From Calliopsis andreniformis (Eukaryota; Arthropoda; Insecta; Hymenoptera; Andrenidae): a stretch of DNA of 64,000 nucleotides. Position 1 is the first letter of the stretch. Each line of letters opens with the position of its first letter. Below, piece after piece: positions 26,641 to 38,363 of this stretch. The DNA is taken from NCBI RefSeq assembly GCF_051401765.1, contig NC_135071.1, positions 10,642,961-10,706,960 on the forward strand, written 5' to 3'. The notes under the pieces were generated by a model that was given only the letters and a program-made list of their open reading frames with translations, ran no database searches and was not told the DNA's origin. The position numbers and the translations under genes were made by a program.

Positions 26641-27060
26641 CCTCCTAAAGTATTGGATGGAAAATTATGAAAAAAATTAGGGACACGCTAACTATCGCGA
26701 CACATATTGTGGAATTTTTTCAGATTTTTAAATTATTAGCCAAGTTGTAGAAAAATAAAAGACAATGTTAGTGTAGATTTCTCATAAACTATTGGACAAA
26801 AAATTATGAAAAAAATTAGGAACACCTTAGCTATCGCAACAAATGTTGTGGAATTTTCTCAGATTTTTAAATTAATTAACAAAATTGTAAAACATAAAAA
26901 ACGAGAGACAAGAAGGATACTGACCAATTTTGTTAAAACTATTTGTGGAAAAATTATAACAAAAAATGCTGCAACATGTTAGCTATCGCGACAAATATTT
27001 TAGAATTTTTCCAGATTTTTAAAATAATTAACAAAGTTGTAAAACATAAAAAACTAGGAA
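26641..27060 (+). repeat. Three degenerate tandem units of about 140-150 bp in the left arm
   Basis: Each unit carries AAAATTATGA-A(n)-TTAG, then GCTATCGC(G/A)ACA, then TTTTTCAGATTTTTAAA and GTTGTAAAA-type blocks, beginning near 26641, 26780 and 26930. The right arm has what looks like a single equivalent unit (about 29640-29790). The array accounts for much of the extra length of the left arm. Confidence 0.7.
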
Positions 27061-27559
27061 AAAGAGTTTCAAAATGCCGATTTAATAAAGTAATGCTATA
27101 GTAAAAAAATAAAAAGCAATGTTTTTGTAGTTCCTACGGATTGTACGTTATTTTACTGTGTATTAAAACATTGAAAACTGTACAATAATACTTATTTCAT
27201 AATGAATGAACGAAAATTGGAAGTATTAGTTGCTGTAATCGGTAAAAAGTACGGAAACATTGATTTTTATTTTGTAGTTATGACGGACCAAGGAAAAACA
27301 TGTTTAAATAAATTGAGATTAATAATGTGACTCTAGTAATACGAGTAATTACTATCGGTAAAACTCACCCATTCGGAGAGGAATTCACCTGCTGCTTGAA
27401 CACTTGCTCCATTACGTCGTTGTGCCGATCCCGATCATTGGTGGATGATGGCCAGGTAGCGCTGATCGCAGGTATCCAAGACCACAAAAAGACACCTTGC
27501 ATTTACAACACTATGCGGTCACTAACAATAATCACTTCACTAAACGAGCACTTGACCTT

Positions 27560-28110
27560 TTAATGACCTTTTAAACGACAATCGACTATTTTGAAACGTT
27601 CTGCGGGATTCCATAAATAAAAACAAGATGTTACACACTTCAGCGGCGAAATTACGATCGATACTAACGATTTTTTCCGAAGTCTCTTTCCTCGTGCCCT
27701 CGTATCCCTCCAGCGCGACTTCTCGGGGTGTAGCTTCGTCGAAATAGTCGAATTTGATTTGTTAGTTGACACCAACGAGGTTGGATCTTCTTCGGTTACT
27801 TTTTTTAGTGGAGGTGGTAGTCTCTTCTTCGGGTCGAAAAAGTCACAAGGAAATTCATGGGGAAAAACGAAGGCCGTAACGAGTGTCTCGCAGATGTGGC
27901 CGTTTATGATCACAGGTATTGCCCAGCAAGTTCGTAGGAGCCATCGATACCCGAGACTGGAGACTGCAAGGGTCGCGTCGCGTTTACCATGGAAGTCCTT
28001 TTAATGCATTCGGACGGATGAAATATGGAATTGCCCGTTGTTAAAACGCCAGTTGGGGAAAGCTTCTGAACGTTAAACATTTGGTCAACGGATGTCTCGG
28101 ATAGACAGAC
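27560..28110 (-). pseudogene. Decayed protein-like segment in the left arm
   Basis: Minus-strand frames encode blocks that recur in the right arm: TTGNSIFHPSECI, INGHICETLVT, FPHEF.CDFFD, RLPPPLKKVTEEDPT, LRKKSLVSIVISPLK. The upstream block and the ICETLVT block are in different frames here (a one-base difference near 27930), and no start-to-stop frame covers both. No known domain was recognised. It could be the remnant of a transposon gene or of captured host sequence. Direction is assumed from the longest shared frame; the opposite strand also has moderately long frames. Confidence 0.35.
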
Positions 28111-28619
28111 AAACTCGTCGATGAGGAGAAAATACGGCAATTGTATTCTCATTCTTGCATGCATTTTATTACGGCACACACACAGTGATCATCCGATGTT
28201 TGTTTCTCTCTTCCCCAATTTTCGTAAACCTTTTCGACCTATAGGGGAGGCTTACCCATGTATTAAAGATTTGACGGATCTTTTACATACACGTAAATGC
28301 ATTTAGGTACATGTAAAATCAGGACCTCCTTTATAAACCACTTGGAAATTAAATTCAATACAATGGCAATACTTTTTTTCCTTCGGAATATTTCAACGAA
28401 TATCTGTTTATTTTTTCGATTTTGTTTCATAAAAATATTTTGAAAGATAGCAGGGCAAACAATAAGAATAAATGTACGGTCACTACATGTGCAGCGTAAT
28501 AAAAAGCAAGGCTCGGTCGCAAGACGCAGACATCGAAATAGTTAAAGGGATTCGAATACAATTGATGTATTTAACTCCCGATGTAGTGACGAATTAGTCT
28601 CTGCCAGACATTCGTTGAC

Positions 28620-29170
28620 CAAATGTTTAAGGGCAAAAGAGTTTCCCCAACTCGCTTTTTAACAACGGGCAATTCCATATTTCATCCGTCCGAATGCATC
28701 GAAAGGTCTTCCATCGTAAGCGCGACGCAACCCTCGCGGCCTTCGGTCTCGGGTACGGATGGCTCCTTCGAACTAGGCAAGGCAATACCTGTGATCATAA
28801 ACGGCCACATCTGCGAGACACTCGTTACGGTCTCCTATGCTAATCCGATATGCCTTTGCTTTTCCCCATGAATTTGCTTGTGACTTTTTCGACTCGAAGG
28901 AGAGACTACCACCTCCACTAAAAAAAGTAACCGAGGAAGATCCAACCTTGTTGGTGTCAGCTAGCAAATCAAATTCGAGTATTTTGACGAATCTACACCC
29001 TGAGAAGTCGTGCTGGAGGGATGCGAGGGCACAAGGAAAGAAACTTCGGAAAAAATCGTTAGTATCGATCGTAATTTCGCCGCTGAAGTGTGTAACATCT
29101 TGTTTTTATTTACGGAATGCCGCAGAATGTTCCAAAGTAATCGGTTGTCGGTCATTAAAAGGTTAAGTGC
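28620..29170 (+). pseudogene. Decayed protein-like segment in the right arm
   Basis: Mirror copy of the left-arm segment. Here the TTGNSIFHPSECI and ICETLVT blocks are in one frame (from an ATG at 28623), but an extra stretch of about 22 bases near 28835 shifts the frame before FPHEF and RLPPPLKKVTEEDPT. The two arms therefore carry different disabling differences, as expected if a once intact frame decayed independently. The product is not identified. Confidence 0.35.
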
Positions 29171-29816
29171 TCGTTTAGTGAAGTTATCAGTGTTAGTGAC
29201 CGCGAAGTATTGTAAATGCAAAGTGGTTTCTCGTGCTGTTGTACCTGCGATCAACGCTACGTGGGCATCATCCCTCAGTGATCGGGATTGGCACAGTGAC
29301 CCAATGGAGCAAGTGTTCAGGCAGAAGGTGAATTCTTCTCCAAATGGGTGAGTTTTACCGATAGTAATTACTCATATTACTATAGTCATATTATTAATCT
29401 CAATTCATTTAAACATTTTTTGCTTTGGTCCGTCGTAATTAAAAAAATAAAAATCAATGTTTCCATAGTTTTTACCGATTACAGCAACTAATACGTCCAA
29501 TTTTTGTTCATTCATTGTGAAATAAGTATTCTTGTAGAGTTTTCAATGTTTTAATACACAGTAAAATAACGTACAATCCGTAGGATCTACGAAAACATTG
29601 CTTTTTATTTTTTTTACTATGGTATTACTTTACTAAATCAGCATTTTAAAATTCTTTCTTCTCGTTTTTTATTTTTTACAACTTAGATAATTAATTTAAA
29701 AATTTAAAAAAATTCTATAATATATGTCTCAATAGTTAACGTGGTCTTAATTTTTTTCATAATTTTTCATCCAATACTTTAGGAGAAATTGAGCATTGAC
29801 GTAAACATTTTGAGTT

Positions 29817-30046
29817 TCTTGTACAAGCCTCGAGCACGGTGAATAGCAGACGCTCCGCGTAGCTTGTGCCCTGTCGCTGGTCGGCCGAGCGCTCGCTATC
29901 CGCGCTTTCTGATTGGTCGATGTTTTTCGTTAATAACTCGTTAACAAAACTTCAGAGAACATTTTTGTAAAGGAAAAGGTTGTTTAGAATCACCTCAGGA
30001 ATCTCCCCTTTTCGGCTCCGCCACCTTATGTGGGACACCCTGTATA
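29817..30046 (-). repeat. Outer inverted repeat of the foldback element, right copy
   Basis: Inverse of 26379-26608, ending CTTATGTGGGACACCCTGTA then TA. It ends 726 bases before the exon at 30773. Confidence 0.85.
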
Positions 30047-30772
30047 CTAAGCGAATTATAAGTTCAAATATGACATGATCTGGACATAGGAAGTTCAAAT
30101 ATAACTTTGAAACTTTTCAAATCATACAGAAATATACAGAGTTAAAAATAGTCTACTAAAAATAGTGACATTACAATTTAATTTTCATCAGAAATGATGA
30201 AAAATGTAATTATTTAAATTTCCTCTTTTTCGAGGCGGTCTCGTGGGATTCAATCACTTGCAATCAGGATGTACACAAATAGGAAGCACGTATAGTATAT
30301 GCACCGTATATAAATTGCAATATTTTAAAAAATAGAACACTTTTAATAATATGTATTACGCATTTGGTGCAAAACTGACACAATTAAGAATTTGTCTATT
30401 TTTGAGTTATTAATATAAAAAGAATAATTCTTGAACTAAATGACAAGAGTCATTAATATGGGGGACCTATTATAGACTACATTAATATGGGAAAAGACTG
30501 ATATAAAATGCTAGTATCTTTAAAAAGATTTAATAAAATACTAATAATTTTTTTCTTAAATATTTGCAGGAATTTACTTTAGAAATGTACATAAATTAGT
30601 ACATGACATTATTTTATAAATATATACCTATGTAATTTATCCTTGCAAAAAATTAATTATGAATGTAATATGTATTATGTATAATACCATTAATATCAAT
30701 GTATCAAAAACAGAATAATAAGAAATGCAAATTTTATGACGAATAGATAACGTTTATTAATTTTTGTTGCAG
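30047..30772 (+). other. Intron segment before the rhomboid linker exon
   Basis: AT-rich, without open frames of note. It ends with a good acceptor, TTAATTTTTGTTGCAG, at 30772. Confidence 0.7.
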
Positions 30773-30885
30773 ATGAGTGGCAAACGAACTAGAAGCTTCA
30801 AGTGCGCGGTTCACCATCGTGACCGTGAGATTTGCTCGGAAAACGACTTTCATCTTCTCGTACACGAACCACCCCTGTTTCGCAG
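30773..30885 (+). CDS. Exon of a rho-4-like EF-hand rhomboid protease (post-EF-hand linker)
   Basis: Part of an intramembrane serine protease that cleaves membrane proteins within the lipid bilayer. The acceptor TTTTTGTTGCAG and donor GTATGAAT enclose 113 bases open in one frame only: 37 codons plus AG. The peptide starts MSGKRTRSFKCAV and ends HEPPLFR. It aligns by eye with the stretch just after the last EF-hand of vertebrate RHBDL1/3 (LMSNKRSNSF... type). The two leftover bases join the G at 62456 to give Arg (PLFR-R-MVRM), continuing in register with the next exon. Because exon one base is the A of an ATG, the exon could also serve as a start exon; in the full-length form that Met would be internal. 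EF-hand exons preceding it were not found. The name rho-4 is inferred from this architecture. Confidence 0.82.
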
Positions 30886-33800
30886 GTATGAATTAAACAT
30901 TTAATTATTTTTAACAATATCACTTTCATCAACGAATAATGGACAAGCATATTTTAGTGACCTATTTTTGAACAATTGAGAACTGAAACAAATAAATTTA
31001 GGTAAATGTCAGGTAGAGAAAATGAATAAACCTGTAGTGGTTACATACTTGCAAAAATAAACTTTAACTTCCTGTGTAACCCAAAATCGTAACAATGGTA
31101 ACGTAGACTCAAGTAATTTATTTCGTACGGTTTATAAATTTTCACTAACTTCTCTGTCTCGTAAAATTTGAGATATGATATAATCATCCTGTTGTATTAT
31201 TTTACGTTTACGTTACTTTTGCTGTATTTATAAGAAATTGCATAATTAAAAACGCTTGTAATAGTCAGGCTGACCCTAAAACCACGAAATTATGTCACTT
31301 AAAATAGAAAATTGATTTTTACCTGCTGGATTTATATGTGTCAAAATACATATGTGTATACAGAAAGTACATATGTGTGTACATATCTGGGCTTAAATTT
31401 TTAGTTTTCATGTTAACTCGTGGGGTAGGCACGCTAACAATAACCCAATTACTCCACGAATAGAATTTAGATAACAATGCGCAAAATGCTGGATGAAAAG
31501 TGGGTCACTATTGCTCTAGTTTATTTGCTTTTCATACAACTCATACAACTTCGACGGATTTTTGAAACAAAATTGTTTAGTTCATCATGAATAATTTCAA
31601 TTGCAGACATACACCACAGGCTAAAAAGATTGCACACCTGTTCTGTTTCTTGTGTTGCAAGTACTTATTACCAAAATTTCTCTATATGAAGACAGTGGAA
31701 ATTCTACTCTCAACATCATGATGAAATAATTAATCAAGACAAACATAACAATACGAAGGATATTTATCTTTCACTAATATGGTTGTTGTTTTATTATTCA
31801 AAATTCAGTTAAAGCTATTCACTGTTCGATTTCTCTCATCCAAAGATGGCTTAATGGTACACGATATAGGGAAAATAAATACGAAAATAAAAAAGAGAAA
31901 AGATACGAGGAAGTGATAGAAACAATAAAGTGTGAATAAAATGTCAGAAGTTGCATATAGATTATCAGGGAACGAAAGTGAAATCAAAGCAAAAAGTAAT
32001 TTGCATCCCTGTCCTACTCGAGCTTTACCTTTCCACTACTGCTCCTTTCCGCCCCGACAGTATGAAATCTCTGTGCTACCAAGGAGGAATTCCTGTGCAC
32101 ACAAGATAAGAAGCAGCGGCAACCTGCAGACAAGCTCTTTACAAATAAAATATCGCTCAGGCGTCAAGCGAACAGAAGAGAGAAGAGAGGAAAGAGCAGC
32201 GAACCGGAGGGTGGCTGGGCGGAAATATAACGAGACGATATTCCAGGCAGGTAGCGCGAGCACGCTTGGAATTCGACGCGAGTAGAGCCCTTAAGTCTCG
32301 TGGCATCTTCCCCTTTCTCGTCGTCCCTGCTGTTCCCCAGCGCGACGTCTCGACGCCTTGACGCCCCTTTCGTCACTGACGTGGGGGAAGCAAATTTTTG
32401 TGGTGCCACGAGGAAACGCGTAAAAGTAGCTTCCATGACACCCTGGAGACCACAGACCGCTTTGACATCGGAAAACTAAGAATACTTTATTGCCGAGGAC
32501 TCGTTTTCCTTAAACCAATCGCAAGAGAGTACCCTGAATTTGAAGTAGCGTGAAAATAGTGAAGGCTGGAAGTTCTTTATTATATAATATGACATTAAAT
32601 TTTACATATATAGATAATGTCAAAAATAATACTACTACTTTAGATGTATGCTTACAGCTTCCAGATTGATTTAGATTTCATGAAAGATGTAGACTAATCT
32701 ATATTATTTCACTGATAAAAATTAATAAACTGCTTTGAACGCTCATTGACATTCGAATTTATATGTTTAAGAGAAAATATACAAGTTGCAATATCTGCTG
32801 ACTAAAATAAATTATTTATCGGTTAAAGTTAGAAATATTTTGAACAAATAACAATATAGACTAAATTTGATTACATAAAATAATTAGTCAAAGTAAAGGA
32901 TAATATTACAAAACAAAATTAAAAATGTTATTTGAATCCAACAGGCATCGTTTATGAAAAATGTACACATACGAATCGTTTATTACGAAAGTAGAACAGC
33001 TTTATTTTAGAAAAAAAGTTGATTTCAAATTATTTTGGCTTTTATTGCATCATATGAATCAAAACAATGTGAAATCAAATTTTTGTCAAAAATAGAGTGG
33101 CCCCATTTTAAAAAGGTAGCTCATGTAATTAAATAATTTTATTGTATCTTTTTTCAATATGAAATTTACAAAATGAATATCCTAAATAAATGTTGTAAGA
33201 TAAAAACACCTTGTACGTACTGTGTTTGCTATTTTTAATCATTTTTGTGACTTCATGTACCAATGTTTAAGCTAGTTTGAAACACTGGATACATTAATAT
33301 CCTGAAAATTTCAAAAGAAAATTACCTCGTTAAGTCCGAGTTCGTTATCCCCTGTACTTACATACTTTAAGCTAGAAAGGCTCTGTTGAGCTCGAGCTCA
33401 ACTTGAGTAGAAGAAAAAACACGAAAAGAGATCAAAGTCGCTGCTGGCTTGATGCACGAGCTGAGAAACAATACTGCACATCAGAAGATAAAGATTAAAA
33501 TTTCTATATTTTCATTTTCTCTCCAACAATGTTCCATAAACATGCATAATAAAAAACACATCGTCGACAAAGGTGAATACATTTTCTTTACATTTCCATG
33601 AGCATTTTACTCTTACCACGATTCAGATTCTTCTTTCTCAAAGACACAAAGCAAGTAATGTTAATTACAGGAAATTTTCTTGAGAAAGATTAGCTTCAGT
33701 AATTAGAGGAACACACGGAGATTCTTATAATTGTTAACAGACCGAGTTCCATAATTTAATTCTAGCGTCCACATGTCGTTTACGTCGGCATGCAGGGGAC

Positions 33801-34853
33801 GCTGTTTAATCACAATTTTCCCAGAGCGTGCATGGAGCAGAAAATTTCTAGGAGAAACATGGCTATTAAACGTAGATTCCTTCTTTCTGTTCTTCCACCC
33901 CTCGCTTTATAAAACCGTCATGAAGCGTTTTCTCTTTCCTAGCACGAAAGCGCTCGTTCCATACTTACCTTCAGTAGAAGAGAAGTGTTCGAGGCTGCCA
34001 TTGACCAGTTCTCTTTTCTTCATACCCAGCCACCGAGTCTGGATATAATAAACAGTCTCGAAGCGATACGTATAATCCACCTCGAAGCCACAAAGCAGAT
34101 CCGACCCATTTAAGACGTTAGATTTTACTTAAGCTTACCGGGTTAATAAGACTGATTTCATTTTTAGTTGCCATAGTTTCCGCGTTAACCCCACAATACT
34201 CGCCAAGAGAATCTTTTAAGCATGACAAAGCTGTGGCAAGCTACGTAATAACAGCTGACTTTTACGGCACCCTCTTTCGGGATTAAATTCGGGGTTAATT
34301 AAACTGGCAACAATTCACGGCAATAGCGAACTTTTCAAATGCCATTTTTCGTGACTGTTGAAATCATTTTAGATGTTCATATCATGTGCAAGTGAAACGC
34401 CTAAGTACATGTGTAGGTACATTGCATTAAATGTATACAATGCATTAAACATAAATAGTTTAAAAGTTTATTTCTAGAACATAGATTCATATAACTCACT
34501 CTGCCACACCTTATTAAGAAACAGACATGTAAACTACAGAATTGATTAAAAGTATCTCAGACTGTAAGATTTTGACCATTTAGTTGCTAACTCCAAATAG
34601 AACATAAAGTCGTATTAACTGAATACCAAGAATATTGTTGTAATTAAAACAATTAGTTATTTTTTACTTTACATTTATTTACAGAGGTTGTAGAATCCTT
34701 GTATCACAACATTCGTAGGTATATATAAAAGTATTTACTTACTTGTTTATTGAACACACGACATAGTACTATGGGGACCTCAGAAGTTGTCAGCGGAATG
34801 GCACAGGGATAAGAGAAATGCACGGCTTCCTACAAGTAGTAGTAATAGATGGA
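30886..34853 (+). other. Start of the 31.6-kb rhomboid intron
   Basis: No exon recognised. A GC-rich island at 31990-32450 contains overlapping unrecognised frames and a TGACGTGG (CRE/bZIP-like) site at about 32378. Another GC-richer segment at 33770-34340 looks like possible regulatory DNA, with GGGGTTAA repeated in both orientations and CAGCTG near 34253. The rest is AT-rich. Confidence 0.6.
33385..33402. repeat. 18-bp perfect palindrome
   Basis: GTTGAGCTCGAGCTCAAC is its own reverse complement. It could bind a dimeric factor or be chance. Confidence 0.6.
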
Positions 34854-35313
34854 ATTATACAGGGAATAACGTCATAAATGGCCAATACTTCAGGAGCTTA
34901 TTCGACACTTACGAGCAATGAAAAAAGTTCACATGAATATACATATGTTATATTTCATCTTGTTTACGAGATACAGCCAGTTTCATTTGTGGGGATACTT
35001 GATGTCCATAGTCTTGAAGCAGCTCGATACAGTACAGAATTGAACAAGGGTGTCAACAAAATGGAACATTGGGGAGTGTTGGAAGAGCATTTCCATCTCA
35101 CGTCGATGATAAGACATCTGCAGGCATGCGTTGAAATTCGAGATACTCAATTTAGCTTCTCCTATGAAGGTAATCAAATAGAACACAAGACTCGCTATAT
35201 CTCGTAAACAAGATGAAATAGGACACATGTTTCAATGAACTTTTTTCATTGTTTTAAGGTGTTGAATAATCCCCCGCAGTGTTGCCCAGTTATTATGTTA
35301 CATCCTGTATAAT
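34854..35313. mobile_element. MITE-like element with terminal inverted repeats of about 130 bp
   Basis: The left end starts ATTATACAGGGAATAACGTC and the right end is the inverse of ATTATACAGGATGTAACATA. Internal blocks repeat in inverse orientation in the same order: TTATTCGACAC / TTATTCAACAC, CAATGAAAAAAGTTCA, TATTTCATCTTGTTTACGAG, ATA(C/T)AGC(C/G)AGT. The core between the arms is about 200 bp. The ATTATACAGG ends match the TA-TACAGGG terminal type seen on the foldback element. A 109-codon frame (34878-35207) crosses both repeats and is not credible as a gene. Non-autonomous, presumably mariner-like; no transposase. Confidence 0.75.
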
Positions 35314-38060
35314 TTGGCTAATAAGAGAAATACGTGTGTCTTTATGCTTTTCGGCGAAGCCAATCAGACCCACTGATATCTTCTGAACTTTCGTCAGTAC
35401 TTAATTTAATAGCAGGAATAAAATGTAATTTATATCGCTCCATATGTTATAACTAGAGGTCTGCGGGTATCCGAATGTCGGGGTCTGTTCGGGCAATAAT
35501 CGGGTTAGGTCTGGTCGAGATCTCGAAACTTTGTAATATTCGGGTACCTGAAGTTCAAATGAGCTTGGGATATCGAAAGTTTGTAATCGCATGAACATGA
35601 TACCTTTCATGATTTTTCAATTGAGTTTTCTATTGACAATAAAACTGTTAAAAGTGTTTTCGTGTTCTGTACTCTAAACGGATGTTTAAATCTGCAAGCA
35701 AGAAAAACAGTTCCAAATTAAATAAAAATATCAATAATTGTATAGTGAAATAGCACAGCCAAGTAAGATAAAGTGAACGATTATTATCGACTTTTTAATA
35801 TACATAGAAGTATTATACATAGTAATCTACGTAACGCATTAAGTATACTTATTTATTAATTCAGGATTTAATTATTTATTATCCATTTCTCTCAGTATAC
35901 ATAAACTACAATTTCATTGATTTCTACCAATTTATTTGACTTACCTTCCATTTTTATATTGTCCTGAAATACGAAATATTTTGAGGACGTTAAAACTATT
36001 GACAGGGAATGCAACTGACGTAGATTGGCGTTGGAATTAATACAATTTTTTCGATTGATTGATATAAACTAATATCGACGGAATTTTTATTTTTAAGAGA
36101 ACGAATGGTATGCAGTGCATGTACCAGTATATTGTAGACAGAAAAATAAAAAATAATGTAAGTTGAAATTCGTTAATTTTCATGAATGAAGTAAAGTTAC
36201 ATTAGTGGTAGAATCAGACATAAAGTATGTACTTCCTGACTTGATCGAAACTGGTTTCGGTAAATATCTCAATCTAAATCAGTATGCCACCTCTATCACT
36301 ATTTTTAGCGTATTTAAGATTTAACCCATGTTCGAGAATTTATTCTACGAGTCACTAAACTGTTTAAGGATCATAAAGAATTCATGGCTCTCCTTCGATC
36401 GACGTCAGTTACCGCTCTCATTGAGTCGACTCCGATCGAGACACTACTGTGTTCAATTTGATCTTTCAAATATATTAAGCAAATACACGTGTTCTATATT
36501 TCCAAACTCATTTTTTGTGGCGTTTGTATTAATCAAACGTAGTACTTATATTTATAATTATTTAAACATCGTGGCGTTCCTTCAGTCATAGTTTCAAAGT
36601 TATTACACAACATACTACTATTTTTATTTCAACGATATTTAGCACAAATTTTGTTACCAATTTTCTAGCAACGTTTCATAATTGACTTGATTGTGTATCA
36701 AGTGTGAATTCGTCTAAACATAATTTGAGGAAACCGATGGCCTCTCAATTCTCCTTGGTTTTTGGCTGAGCAGACTCCCGAGAAACCTCAAGTTGCATAG
36801 TCCTGTCTGTATTTACATACACTTAAACATCGTCGAATTAAACCAAAGGCAAAGTTTCAATAAATGAGTTGTTGTTCAGGCGCTTCATTGAATTAATACC
36901 ACATTACGATCGTTTTGTGGTATTATGATCTCTTGAAACTTCCATTTAATACCCAAGGTGAGAGTATATTCAAATAATAGCGCATTGTGTATGTATATCG
37001 ATTCAACGCAGTTAACAATAAGCTCTGCTTTCACATGAAAATACGATTATTACATTTCCCCTTTTTTCTTTCATTAATTATTAATATTATCATGAATTCT
37101 TAACGTACTAAATACAGTGGTTAAAGAAAAAGCGGTTTCTATGATGTTAAAATTAAGAGACACTTACTGCGAGTTTGCACATACTATGTACTGCAACTTC
37201 AGTGACTATACGTATCTATATTCCACGGCTAACGAGCTAATTGTAAACCGGTCCGTGCATTGCTCTGGGCCTGCTGCACCTCCCAAATCGATGGATTGTG
37301 CAGGTCTGCCTACATATAGACGTTCAATACACAGTCTGCATTCATTATCTAAAGCGCCTATAGGCGCTAATAGCAGAGGGTTAAGGCTGTTATCAAACCT
37401 AGTTTTAAACGGACTCTCTACCTCGACAGATTTGAATATTTTCTGGAAGTTGGTAATACTGATAGGAATACTGGGCCATTTGAAAGCTTGAATGTGCAGT
37501 TCTCTCAAACTGATATTCTGCGAAATAGTGAAAACTCTATCTCGAAAACTATTTAATGAAATAATGAACTTTCGACTTTACATGCATTGGTAGAACAATG
37601 TATACAATAAAGCGGACTACGAAAAACAAAATATATTTAATTAGTATTTTCTTCACAAGAAGAAAATCCTGTGTAGAAAACAATTATTCTTTCATATTTC
37701 AGGCTGTCGATTTAAAGAGATTTGAAATGTTTTTAGTTCTTTTAACATATATATATAATTACTCATTTTACAAGGTAACTAATTTATTATTTTCTTTTGA
37801 AAAAACACGGGAAATACTCAATTTATTAATCTATTTCGTAGTATAATAAATATTTACCGTTCTTTCTTGTAAAAAAAGATTTATAAATTGTTTTTATTCT
37901 TTACAAAAAGTAAAAATTTAATTCAAATCGCGTCTTTAAAGTATTAATATTTATTACTTCTAATACCATAGCTTCAGTCTAAATAAATGACTGTAAATAA
38001 TTAATTGTACGTTACATTGCCATTCCATGAATAATCACTGATTAGGTACATTTATTTGTG
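35314..38060 (+). other. Intronic non-coding stretch
   Basis: AT-rich. A small hairpin AATACCACA...TTGTGGTATT sits near 36897-36926. The frame at 37117-37491 and its antisense partner at 37206-37508 are unrecognised. No exon called. Confidence 0.55.
35454..35600. mobile_element. Possible hAT-type transposon end fragment
   Basis: TAGAGGTCTGCGGGTATCCGA resembles hAT-type termini in insects, which often begin TAGAG and carry CGGGTA-type repeats. Reiterated CGGGT / TTCGGG motifs and two copies of TCGAAA(C/G)TTTGTAAT follow. No matching opposite end with an 8-bp duplication was found, so it is at best a fragment. Confidence 0.3.
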
Positions 38061-38363
38061 CTAAAGTGTCAGTTTGAATGTAGCACTCAGATTGTATCTT
38101 AAGTTTAATGCTGAAATGCTCACAAAGTATAAGAAAATTGCAACATCTTTGTTTCCTGCTGGTAAACAGAGAGGGTATACTTTTTCATGCTTCCTTGCGA
38201 TATAAATCAAAAGATCTTTATAACACGATAGGCACCTACTATCCAAGAGATGCGAGGCTAACATGTTCAGGGTAACTTCGTCGTTCTGCCTACAGATACA
38301 GGCTGGTCCAAATAGGGTATTAAAAACTAATTTATTGGAAATCAATGAAGACATCGATTTCAT
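38061..38363 (-). pseudogene. Possible non-LTR retrotransposon tail relic
   Basis: The minus-strand frame holds GPACICRQNDEVTLN-MLA-SHLLDSR, which loosely matches the C.CG...TLNH.L..C..L...R region after reverse transcriptase in insect non-LTR elements; the expected His and last Cys are lost. The frame then continues CYKDLLIYIARKHEKVYP. Evidence is weak: spacing is right, but the key residues are eroded. Confidence 0.3.

Larger units (their letters stand above)
26379..30046. mobile_element. 3.67-kb foldback element with two long inverted arms
   Basis: The left end reads TATACAGGGTGTCCCACATA and the right end is its inverse, finishing CACCCTGTATA at 30046. The outer 230 bp on each side (26379-26608, 29817-30046) are almost identical in inverse orientation by eye. 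Further in, symmetry continues through AT-rich segments and a GC-richer block (27330-28050 against 28620-29360) to about 28200 and 28450, leaving a loop of about 250 bp. The left arm carries an extra internal array. Termini starting TACAGGG next to TA suggest a TA-inserting DNA transposon (mariner-like), possibly a TATA or TA target duplication. No transposase was recognised. Two opposed decayed copies of one element, or a single foldback transposon, are both possible; a recent inverted duplication of host DNA is less likely given the defined termini. Confidence 0.8.

Noticed and set aside
1..30772. Search for EF-hand exons (DxDGxI...E[FL]) preceding the 30773 exon
   Set aside because: None found on the plus strand by eye; they are presumed upstream of the window.
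34878..35207. 109-codon frame inside the MITE
   Set aside because: It runs across both inverted repeats of a non-autonomous element.
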